DNA of 15,725 bases from an uncultured Eubacteriales bacterium (GTDB lineage Bacteria > Bacillota > Clostridia > Oscillospirales > CAG-272). The stretch covers positions 1 to 15,725 of the forward strand of contig CAKSEI010000015.1 of NCBI GenBank assembly GCA_934446285.1, given 5' to 3'. The position numbers were made by a program, and so were the translations under genes. Below, piece by piece: positions 9,137 to 15,174 of this stretch (positions are counted from its first letter, which is position 1; each line of letters begins with the position of its first letter). The notes below the pieces were generated by a model. It did no database searches and was not told the DNA's origin. It was given only the letters and a program-made list of their open reading frames with translations.

Positions 9137-10813
9137 ATGGGATACAAAACCGATGAAGAGATAGCGCGCGAATGCGAAATGCATCCTATTTTCAAGATTG
9201 CGCAAAGAGCACACATAGAAGAGAAATACGTCGAACAGTACGGAAGATACAAGGCAAAGATAGACCCCGCCTTTATCCGTGACTGCAAAAGAGAGAATGG
9301 CAGACTCATCCTCGTGACCGCTATAACCCCCACACCCGCGGGAGAGGGTAAGACGACGACGACCATAGGGCTTGTCGACGGGCTTGCCCGAATAGGAAAG
9401 AGCTCCGCTGCGGCTCTGCGTGAGCCGTCCCTCGGGCCTGTTTTCGGTATGAAAGGCGGAGCTGCCGGCGGCGGATATGCTCAGGTAGTGCCCATGGAGG
9501 ACATAAATCTTCACTTTACGGGCGATTTTCACGCGATAGGAGCGGCAAACAATCTGCTTGCTGCCATGCTTGACAATCATATACAGCAGGGCAACAGTCT
9601 TGGTATAGACGTGCGCAGGATAACCCTCAAGAGATGCGTCGACATGAATGACAGACAGCTGCGCTTTATAGTCGACGGAATGGGCGGCAAAGCAAACGGC
9701 GTACCGCGCGAGGACGGATTTGAGATAACCGTCGCGAGCGAAGTTATGGCGATATTCTGCCTTGCCGACTCGATAGACGACCTGAAGGAGCGTCTCTCTC
9801 GCATGATTGTCGCATATACATACGACGACAAGCCCGTTACCGCCGCCGATATCGGTGCTATCGGCGCAATGACGTCTCTGCTGCGGGACGCGATAAAGCC
9901 AAATCTCGTGCAGACCCTCGAGGGAACGCCTGCTTTCGTACACGGAGGACCTTTTGCAAATATCGCGCACGGCTGCAACTCCGTTTCCGCGACAAAAATG
10001 GCGCTGAAAGCAGCCGACTACGCCGTGACCGAGGCGGGCTTCGGTGCCGACCTCGGCGCGGAGAAATTCCTTGACATCAAGTGCCGAGCGACGGGGCTTG
10101 TGCCGAGTGCCGTAGTTGTAGTCGCCACGGTTCGTGCGCTCAAGATGCACGGCGGACTTGATAAAAAATCGCTCGGAACGGAGGATCTCGGCGCGCTTGA
10201 GAGAGGTATACCTAACCTGCTGCGCCATGTCAAAAACATCAAGAACGTATACGGACTTCCCTGCGTTGTCGCCGTAAACAGATTCCCGACCGACACAGAG
10301 GCGGAGCTTGAGCTTATCATGGATAAATGCCGAACGCTCGGCGTAAATGCCGTTCTCTCCGAGGTCTGGGAGAAAGGCGGAGCGGGCGGAGAGGCTCTCG
10401 CGCACGAGGTCGTCAGACTGTGCGAGAGTGAAAAGGGCGATTTCCGCTACGCATACGAGCTTGATCTCGGAATAAAGGAAAAAATAGAGCAGATAGTGAA
10501 GAAGATATACGGCGGAGACGGAGCGGTATTCACGCCCGCCGCAGAAAAGCAGATTGCACGTCTGACCGAGCTTGGCTTCGGCTCTCTTCCCGTCTGCATG
10601 GCAAAGACGCAGTACAGCTTTTCCGACGACCCGACAAAGACGGGTGCGCCGAGCGGCTTTAAGATTACCGTAAAGAACGTGAAGGTATCGGCAGGAGCGG
10701 GATTTATCGTCGTTATGACGGGAGACATACTCACCATGCCCGGTCTGCCGAAACGCCCCGCAGCCGAAAATATCGACGTCGACTCGGACGGCAGAATAAC
10801 CGGTCTGTTCTGA
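9137..10813 (+). CDS. fhs: Formate-tetrahydrofolate ligase (Fhs)
   Basis: Fhs makes 10-formyl-tetrahydrofolate from formate, ATP and tetrahydrofolate. The 558-residue length is typical. The ATP-binding loop TPTPAGEGKTTTT has its glycine-lysine core at residues 69-73, followed by REPSLGPVFGMKGGAAGGGY, EDINLHFTGDFHAI and AANNLLAAMLDNH. The ATG at 9137 lies 2 bases after the purL stop, with GGGAGG five bases upstream, so it is the last gene of the purine operon. The product is the formyl donor for PurN and for the AICAR formyltransferase encoded upstream, which explains the placement. The enzyme also feeds serine, methionine and, in acetogens, the Wood-Ljungdahl methyl branch; I see no other gene of that pathway here, so the purine role is the better supported one. 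Confidence 0.97.
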   Translation: MGYKTDEEIARECEMHPIFKIAQRAHIEEKYVEQYGRYKAKIDPAFIRDCKRENGRLILVTAITPTPAGEGKTTTTIGLVDGLARIGKSSAAALREPSLGPVFGMKGGAAGGGYAQVVPMEDINLHFTGDFHAIGAANNLLAAMLDNHIQQGNSLGIDVRRITLKRCVDMNDRQLRFIVDGMGGKANGVPREDGFEITVASEVMAIFCLADSIDDLKERLSRMIVAYTYDDKPVTAADIGAIGAMTSLLRDAIKPNLVQTLEGTPAFVHGGPFANIAHGCNSVSATKMALKAADYAVTEAGFGADLGAEKFLDIKCRATGLVPSAVVVVATVRALKMHGGLDKKSLGTEDLGALERGIPNLLRHVKNIKNVYGLPCVVAVNRFPTDTEAELELIMDKCRTLGVNAVLSEVWEKGGAGGEALAHEVVRLCESEKGDFRYAYELDLGIKEKIEQIVKKIYGGDGAVFTPAAEKQIARLTELGFGSLPVCMAKTQYSFSDDPTKTGAPSGFKITVKNVKVSAGAGFIVVMTGDILTMPGLPKRPAAENIDVDSDGRITGLF

Positions 10814-10867
10814 GAGGTCGCTTTTGTTTAGAAAACGCTCTCGCTTTCCCTTATCAGATGTTTTTGC

Positions 10868-10889
10868 CGAGCTTTTTCGGGAAAGCTCG
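10868..10889 (+). other. Hairpin in the 3' leader-out of the purine operon
   Basis: CGAGCTTT (10868-10875) pairs with AAAGCTCG (10882-10889) around a TTCGGG loop. No T-run follows on either strand, so it is not a terminator by itself. The right arm can alternatively pair as GGGAAAGC (10879-10886) with GCTTTCCC at 10843-10850, so two mutually exclusive folds are possible. The interval 10814-10959 holds no gene. Confidence 0.4.
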
Positions 10890-10896
10890 TAAAAGA

Positions 10897-10925
10897 GGAG
10901 AAGCCCTCGCGCAGAGGGCTTCTCC
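10897..10925. terminator. Intrinsic terminator between convergent units, probably bidirectional
   Basis: A perfect 12-bp stem, GGAGAAGCCCTC (10897-10908) and GAGGGCTTCTCC (10914-10925), encloses the loop GCGCA. On the + strand it is followed by TTAATTTGTTT, closing the purine operon. On the - strand the stem is followed by TCTTTTAC, closing the aldo/keto reductase unit, whose stop is at 10960. The convergent gene arrangement supports use from both sides. Confidence 0.88.
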
Positions 10926-10959
10926 TTAATTTGTTTGCAAATAATTATTGTCGCTTTTC

Positions 10960-12138
10960 TCAGTACGTCCTGAAAAGCTTGACGACTCTGCGGGCAATTT
11001 TGTAGGCAGGACCTTCGAGAGTTTTTTTAGCAGCCTTAAGCTGTTTTCTTATCTCGATGTGCTGAGGGCAGTGCCGCTCGCACTTTCCGCACCCGATACA
11101 AAGACCCGCCCCCGTATAATCGCGGCGCAGTGCCGTACACATGAAATAGTCCTTGAGAGAAGCGTACCACCCCTCGGAATATCTCCTGTTATACGCGGAA
11201 AATGTTCCCGGTATATCGACTCCGTGCGGGCACGGAGAGCAATAGCCGCAGCCCGTGCATCCGACCTTCATCCGTGAGTTTATCGCAGCGACAACACGCG
11301 AGAGCATTTCTTTTTCATCATCGGTCATCTCGCCCGCCTGTGTCTCGCTCGCGACACGCACGTTTTCATCAATCATTTCAAGCGAATTCATGCCCGAGAG
11401 CACGCACGTCACCTCACTCTGGTCCCAGAGCCAACGAAAAGCCCACTCCGCAGGCGACCGCCTGACCGGATATTCCTCGAAAAGCTTCTTCGCAGAGGCG
11501 GGCAGACGTGATACAAGTCTGCCGCCGCGCAGAGGTTCCATGATTATGACGGGAATACCCTTTGATGCGGCGTAGTCAAGACCCCTGCGCCCCGCCTGAG
11601 AATTTTCATCCATATAGTTGTACTGTATCTGACAAAAGTCCCAGTCATATCCGTCGATGAGTCTGCAGAACATCTCGGAATTTCCGTGGTAGGAAAAGCC
11701 TGTCTGTCTTATGCTGCCCTCGCTTTTTTTCTTTTCAAGCCACTCGGCAATGCCCATATCGAGCAGCCTCTGCCATGTCGGAATATCCGTGAGCATATGC
11801 ATAAGGTAATAGTCTATGCGGTCGGTACGCAGTCTGCGCAGCTGCTCGTTAAAGTACCTGTCGAGAGCCTGAGCGTTTTTTATCATGTAGTGCGGCAGCT
11901 TTGTCGCAATATAAACCGAATCGCGTATGCCGTTGCGCTCGAGCACCGTGCCGAGCGCATTTTCGCTGTCGGGGTATATGTATGCCGTGTCGTAGTAGTT
12001 CACTCCCGCGCGATATGCGCTCATAATCTCGCGCTCCGCCTTGTCAAGATCGATTTTTCCCGCCCTCTGCGTAAAGCGCATACAGCCGTAGCCGAGCACG
12101 GAAATATCATTTCCGTATCTGTCTTTCCTGTAGTTCAT
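10960..12138 (-). CDS. Aldo/keto reductase with C-terminal iron-sulfur domain
   Basis: A 392-residue fusion of an aldo/keto reductase barrel (about 1-285) with a ferredoxin-like tail. The catalytic tetrad typical of the superfamily is visible as D50 and Y55 (YYDTAYIY), K80 (IATKLPHY) and H114 (YYLMHML). The tail has two four-cysteine sets: C294, C297, C300 and C303 (CTGCGYCSPCP), and C347, C350, C353 and C357 (CIGCGKCERHCP). This fits the known iron-sulfur aldo/keto reductase subfamily, cytoplasmic, with unknown substrate; electrons may pass between NAD(P)H, the clusters and an organic substrate. The ATG at 12138 abuts the stop of the DUF362 gene with no space and no Shine-Dalgarno sequence is seen, so it probably relies on translational coupling to that gene. 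The shared unit suggests a joint redox role, which is inference. Confidence 0.9.
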   Translation of the reverse strand: MNYRKDRYGNDISVLGYGCMRFTQRAGKIDLDKAEREIMSAYRAGVNYYDTAYIYPDSENALGTVLERNGIRDSVYIATKLPHYMIKNAQALDRYFNEQLRRLRTDRIDYYLMHMLTDIPTWQRLLDMGIAEWLEKKKSEGSIRQTGFSYHGNSEMFCRLIDGYDWDFCQIQYNYMDENSQAGRRGLDYAASKGIPVIIMEPLRGGRLVSRLPASAKKLFEEYPVRRSPAEWAFRWLWDQSEVTCVLSGMNSLEMIDENVRVASETQAGEMTDDEKEMLSRVVAAINSRMKVGCTGCGYCSPCPHGVDIPGTFSAYNRRYSEGWYASLKDYFMCTALRRDYTGAGLCIGCGKCERHCPQHIEIRKQLKAAKKTLEGPAYKIARRVVKLFRTY

Positions 12139-13005
12139 TTATATATCGATATTTATAAGCCGATAGCTCTGAGAACCTACACCGAGAGACTCAGCCACGT
12201 CTATCGTGTGTGCGCCGTTCCGTGACTCTATTCTCTCTATCAGCTTGTCTTTTCCGGGGTCGTTCGAAGCATATACAAGGTCAAGGCAGGCGCGATCTAT
12301 CGCCACCGGGTCGTCGGAGATGAGAATTCCGATATCCTGCATACACGGGTCTTCCGCAACGGCGCAGCAGTCACAGTCGACCGACATATTTTTCATCACG
12401 TTTATATAAACAACCCTGCCGCCGAAATAGTTTACAACCGAGCTCGCGGCGTCAGCCATGCTCTCGAGGAACAGGTCATGCTCCGCCGTCCAGATATTCT
12501 CCGGCACGCCGGCGCCGTGTATATACGCTTTGCCGTATGATGAGGCAATTCCTATGGAAAGCTGCTTGAGCGCTCCGCCGTAACCGCCCATGGGATGCCC
12601 CTTGAAGTGAGAGAGGACGAGCATGGAGTCATAGTCGGCTAAGTCCTTGCCGACGTAGTTTTTCTTTATTATCTTTCCCTCGGGGATATCGAGAACAAGG
12701 TCGGGACCCTCTGCGTCGAGCAGGTCAACGTCAAAGTAATCACTCCACCCGTGATCCTTTATCAGCTGCATATGTTTCTTTGTAGTATTGCGGCTGCCCT
12801 CGTATGCGGTATTGCATTCGACGACCGTTCCGCCGACCGACTTTATAATAGGCTCAAAAAAGTCGGGACGGAGAAAATTCTGATTTCCTTTTTCGCCCGA
12901 ATGAAGCTTTACGGCTACTCTGCCGTCAAGCCTTTTTCCGAGAGTCTCATAAGCCTTTATCACACCCTGAGGCGAAATATCACCCGTAAAATAAACCTTT
13001 GACAT
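12139..13005 (-). CDS. DUF362 domain-containing protein
   Basis: A 288-residue protein recognised as DUF362 from the LSHFKGHPMGGYGGALKQ segment (about 131-148), IGIASSYGKAYIHG just after it, and a late cysteine group C211, C213, C214 and C221 (CDCCAVAEDPC) followed by ILISDDPVAIDRACLDLV. The cysteines may bind a metal or cluster, but no classic ferredoxin repeat is present, unlike some longer DUF362 proteins. The family's function is not established. The start is the ATG at 13005, with GGAGG five bases upstream; an in-frame ATG at 13062 would add 19 residues without such a site. There is no signal peptide or membrane segment. It is the first gene of a two-gene unit with the iron-sulfur aldo/keto reductase, read from the promoter at 13083-13111. 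Confidence 0.88.
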   Translation of the reverse strand: MSKVYFTGDISPQGVIKAYETLGKRLDGRVAVKLHSGEKGNQNFLRPDFFEPIIKSVGGTVVECNTAYEGSRNTTKKHMQLIKDHGWSDYFDVDLLDAEGPDLVLDIPEGKIIKKNYVGKDLADYDSMLVLSHFKGHPMGGYGGALKQLSIGIASSYGKAYIHGAGVPENIWTAEHDLFLESMADAASSVVNYFGGRVVYINVMKNMSVDCDCCAVAEDPCMQDIGILISDDPVAIDRACLDLVYASNDPGKDKLIERIESRNGAHTIDVAESLGVGSQSYRLINIDI

Positions 13006-13082
13006 CGTAACCTCCGTATTTTTTAAAAGTATAAACACGTTCGGTACACCGTGCATCCTCACGCGCGTCCCAATGCATTATC

Positions 13083-13111
13083 ATTATACCACACGCAGCC
13101 CCTCATGTAAA
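13083..13111 (-). promoter_or_regulatory. Sigma-A type promoter for the DUF362-reductase unit
   Basis: On the - strand, TTTACA (13106-13111) and TATAAT (13083-13088) are separated by exactly 17 bases, and TGG immediately before TATAAT makes an extended -10. The -35 matches consensus at 5 of 6 positions and the -10 at all 6. Transcription should begin near 13076, leaving a leader of about 70 bases before the ATG at 13005. Confidence 0.85.
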
Positions 13112-13118
13112 GAGCGAA

Positions 13119-13141
13119 AGACGGACGCAGCGCGCCCGTCT
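13119..13141 (-). terminator. Probable terminator downstream of the spo0A-like gene
   Basis: AGACGG (13119-13124) pairs with CCGTCT (13136-13141); inside, after one mismatch, CGC pairs with GCG around AGC. On the - strand an A-tract precedes the stem and the T-rich tail TTCGCTCTTTA follows it. It lies 12 bases past the spo0A stop and just upstream of the DUF362 promoter, so it would separate the two units. The tail is interrupted, so its strength is uncertain. Confidence 0.6.
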
Positions 13142-13153
13142 CTTTTTTGTACT

Positions 13154-13921
13154 TTATGAGAGCTTGTTTGAAAGCCGCAAATTGTCGGCTATCATAGCTA
13201 TGAATTCGGAATTCGTCGGCTTTCCGCGCGTATTCTGAATGGTGTATCCGAAATATGAGTTGAGCGTTTCAAAATCGCCCCTGTCCCACGCGACCTCTAT
13301 CGCGTGGCGTATCGCCCTCTCGACGCGCGATGCCGTCGTGCCGTACTCTTTCGCGACGGACGGATAGAGAACCTTTGTGACGGCGTTTATGACGTCGCTG
13401 TCCTGTATCACCATGAGTATCGCCGTCCTTATGTACTGATATCCCTTTATGTGCGCAGGGACTCCTATCTGATGGATGACGTTCGTCACCTGAGCCTCCA
13501 TGTCGGCATTGCGGAAATTCAGATTTTTAAATGTAGAGCGAGCCGTAAAAACGGTATCGAGCCGCGCGTCTATCTTCTTGTAATCAAGCGGGCGCGAAAA
13601 GCTCCATGTATTTTCATTTTTTGCGGCGGCAGCAAGCAGGGACTGATTGGTCGGGGAAGAATAAACTATAAAAACGGGGCTTCTCACCGCATGATCGGTC
13701 ATATTATTCACAAGCCGTATAAGCAGCGAGCAGTCGATTTTCTCAATCTTGACCTCCACGAAAACAACATCGGGCAAGTCCCTGTCGATAACCTCCATAG
13801 CCTGCTCTCCGTCCGTCGCCTCCGTGAATTTCTCATATCCGTACCGGCGCAGATTTTCGATAAGGCTCTTTCTGAAATCTTCGTTTTTGTCGGCAATTAG
13901 CAATTTAATGTCCTTTTTCAT
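13154..13921 (-). CDS. spo0A: Spo0A-family response regulator with altered receiver
   Basis: A 255-residue protein with a receiver-like domain (about 5-123), a short linker, and a Spo0A DNA-binding domain (about 141-255). The second half is strikingly conserved: VIHQIGVPAHIKGY, VTKVLYPSVA, TTASRVERAIRHAIEVAW (195-212) and KPTNSEFIAMIADNLRL, covering the recognition helix region. Spo0A is the master regulator of entry into sporulation. In the receiver, the B. subtilis phosphoacceptor Asp56 is replaced by Glu56 (PDVVFVEVKI); the acidic pair is D11-K12 instead of two Asp; and the conserved Lys before Pro is R110. I confirmed the Glu codon (GAG, 13754-13756 complement). Normal phosphorelay control is therefore unlikely. 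The start is the ATG at 13921, with GGAG seven bases upstream; 26 further in-frame residues upstream look non-coding. No spoIVB lies beside it, so it may be a paralogue rather than the main Spo0A. Confidence 0.9.
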   Translation of the reverse strand: MKKDIKLLIADKNEDFRKSLIENLRRYGYEKFTEATDGEQAMEVIDRDLPDVVFVEVKIEKIDCSLLIRLVNNMTDHAVRSPVFIVYSSPTNQSLLAAAAKNENTWSFSRPLDYKKIDARLDTVFTARSTFKNLNFRNADMEAQVTNVIHQIGVPAHIKGYQYIRTAILMVIQDSDVINAVTKVLYPSVAKEYGTTASRVERAIRHAIEVAWDRGDFETLNSYFGYTIQNTRGKPTNSEFIAMIADNLRLSNKLS

Positions 13922-13956
13922 TTCTACTCTCCATGCAAGAATTTGATTACGGTAAT

Positions 13957-13985
13957 ATTTTACCATAAAATGCCAAAATATGCAA
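13957..13985 (-). promoter_or_regulatory. Candidate promoter of the spo0A-like gene
   Basis: On the - strand, TTGCAT (13980-13985) and TAAAAT (13957-13962) are 17 bases apart, and TGG before the -10 gives an extended -10. The -35 shares only TTG with consensus, so the -10 part carries the call. The region is AT-rich, which raises the chance of a false match. GGTAA and TTACC (13951-13964) form a small inverted repeat over the -10. Confidence 0.55.
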
Positions 13986-13998
13986 GTACGTTTTACCA
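13958..13998. repeat. Two copies of TTTTACCA upstream of the spo0A-like gene
   Basis: The 8-base word TTTTACCA occurs at 13958-13965 and 13991-13998, 33 bases apart start to start, about three helical turns. One copy overlaps the candidate -10 and the other lies just upstream of the -35. It could be a pair of regulator sites, but AT-rich sequence makes chance repeats plausible. Confidence 0.35.
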
Positions 13999-14026
13999 AG
14001 AATTTCCACTAAATTTTGCTGCCCAT

Positions 14027-14047
14027 TTTTGGTGATAATCACCAAAA
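14027..14047. repeat. Perfect 10-1-10 inverted repeat upstream of the spo0A-like gene
   Basis: TTTTGGTGAT (14027-14036) and ATCACCAAAA (14038-14047) are exact reverse complements around a single A. On both strands the 5' arm is T-rich and the 3' arm A-rich, the opposite of an intrinsic terminator, so a protein-binding site is more likely. It sits 11 bases past the stop of the small acyltransferase-like gene and about 40 bases upstream of the candidate spo0A -35. The protein that binds it is not identifiable from this window. Confidence 0.6.
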
Positions 14048-14058
14048 GAAGTCAAAGC

Positions 14059-14451
14059 TCACACTTTTTTGTCACACGAGCACGGGGATGTAAAAAATCC
14101 GCGCAGGTTCATATACCATTCTCCTCCGTCGTTTTTGTCAAAGCCTATATGTCTGCACAGCCTCTCATCTTCGGGCGACGGGTAATACGCGTCATGAAAA
14201 CCCGTGAGGTCGGCAAAGTTAAGCGCCGCCCTGCCCATTATGAACTTCGATAAGTAATCGTCATGTCCCGGAATATTCGCGAGAGTGTCTATATATACCC
14301 TATCGCCCGCGAGGTGAAACTGACATATTCCGATAATCTCATCTCCGTCGCTGCAGGAATATGCGAGGCAGTCGGGCAGATACTCAGTCCCGCACTCAAG
14401 GCTGAGTTGCCTCTGATTGTCCTTACTCTCTATCGGCTGTATCGTTAACAT
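14059..14451 (-). CDS. Small acyltransferase-like (GNAT-fold) protein of unknown function
   Basis: A 130-residue protein that I do not recognise firmly. The middle, DGDEIIGICQFHLAGDRVYID, reads like the paired central strands of the GNAT acetyltransferase fold, and EDERLCRHIGF resembles the usual C-terminal GNAT segment. The acetyl-CoA pyrophosphate loop (Q/R-x-x-G-x-G/A) is not visible in the expected place before FIMGRAALNFA, so catalytic activity is doubtful. The C terminus ends in a small cysteine cluster, SPCSCDKKV. There is no signal peptide or membrane helix. The ATG at 14451 lies 29 bases inside the end of rluB, preceded by a weak GAGAGAG, which indicates coupled expression with rluB. 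Coding potential is supported by codon use and gene packing; function is open. Confidence 0.7.
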   Translation of the reverse strand: MLTIQPIESKDNQRQLSLECGTEYLPDCLAYSCSDGDEIIGICQFHLAGDRVYIDTLANIPGHDDYLSKFIMGRAALNFADLTGFHDAYYPSPEDERLCRHIGFDKNDGGEWYMNLRGFFTSPCSCDKKV

Positions 14452-15172
14452 GCTCTCTCAAACCTTTCAGATATTCGACTTCCTCTTCCTTAAGATACGT
14501 CCATCTGCCGCGCGGAAGATTGCCCAGCTCAAGCTCACCTATGGCTATTCTCTTGAGCGAGCAAACTCTGAGTCCCGCCTGCTCGCACATTTTTCTTATC
14601 TGCCTGTTACGCCCCTCGTGCAGAGTTATAAGCAACGAGCTCTTACCCTCCTCCGTGCCGACAAGCTCGCACTCCGCCGGTCGCGTGCGGTATGAGTCTA
14701 TGTACATGGGAGAGCGCAGAGTCTCAAGCGTGCGTGCGTTCACGCTGCCCGTGACCTTTACCCTGTATATCTTCGGTATGTCGTGACGCGGGTGGGTCAA
14801 TCTGTTCGCAAAGTCTCCGTCGTTGGTTAAGAGCAGCAGCCCTTCGCTTGCCATATCAAGTCTGCCTACCGGATATACCCTGCCCTTATGCGAGCGTACA
14901 AGCTCGGCGACGCACGGTCTGCCCTTGTCGTCGGACATAGTGGTAACGTATCCCTTAGGCTTATTAAGCATTATATAGACGAGATGTCCCGTAGTGCGTC
15001 TTACCGGCTTGCCCTTATATTTGACCGTATCCCTGCCGGGTGTTATCTTCATGCCGAGATAAGCCACGTCTCCGTTTACCGTTATATTGCCGTCCTCTAT
15101 CTCTGCCTCCGCCGCGCGGCGCGACATAAGCCCGCAGTCGGATATATACTTCTGAACTCTTACTTTTTCCAT
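14423..15172 (-). CDS. rluB: rRNA pseudouridine synthase (RluB/RsuA family)
   Basis: This enzyme converts a specific uridine in rRNA, usually in 23S, to pseudouridine. The 249 residues contain an N-terminal S4 RNA-binding domain (VRVQKYISDCGLMSRRAAEAE, about 4-24, onwards to ITVNGDVA) and the catalytic domain with VGRLDMASEGLLLLTNDGDF, where D106 is the catalytic Asp, followed by KIYRVKV and HEGRNRQIRKMCEQAGL. These fit RluB/RsuA and not RluA or TruB. The choice between RluB and a close paralogue is by genomic habit: rluB follows a D,D-carboxypeptidase gene in many Bacillota. The ATG at 15172 is 2 bases after the carboxypeptidase stop, with only a weak ribosome site (GGGA), suggesting coupling. 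Its 3' end overlaps the next gene by 29 bases. Confidence 0.93.
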   Translation of the reverse strand: MEKVRVQKYISDCGLMSRRAAEAEIEDGNITVNGDVAYLGMKITPGRDTVKYKGKPVRRTTGHLVYIMLNKPKGYVTTMSDDKGRPCVAELVRSHKGRVYPVGRLDMASEGLLLLTNDGDFANRLTHPRHDIPKIYRVKVTGSVNARTLETLRSPMYIDSYRTRPAECELVGTEEGKSSLLITLHEGRNRQIRKMCEQAGLRVCSLKRIAIGELELGNLPRGRWTYLKEEEVEYLKGLREHVNDTADRE

Positions 15173-15174
15173 TT

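Noticed and set aside
9080..10405. A 441-residue open frame on the - strand opposite fhs
   Set aside because: It is antisense to an intact fhs with all motifs, and its sequence shows no recognisable domain. The strong codon bias keeps stops out of the opposite frame.
13040..13046. TTCGGTA in the DUF362 leader, one base from a Spo0A box (TTCGNCA)
   Set aside because: One mismatch in a seven-base motif is expected by chance, and the site is downstream of the transcription start.
13304..13900. A 198-residue open frame on the + strand opposite the spo0A-like gene
   Set aside because: It is antisense to a gene with unmistakable Spo0A motifs and shows no domain.
13922..13999. A 26-residue N-terminal extension of the Spo0A-like protein
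   Set aside because: The receiver begins normally at the ATG at 13921 with a good ribosome site, and the extension covers the candidate promoter.
14027..14047. The 21-bp palindrome as a terminator of the acyltransferase-like gene
   Set aside because: The 3' arm is A-rich and no T-run follows on the - strand, which is the wrong polarity for an intrinsic terminator.
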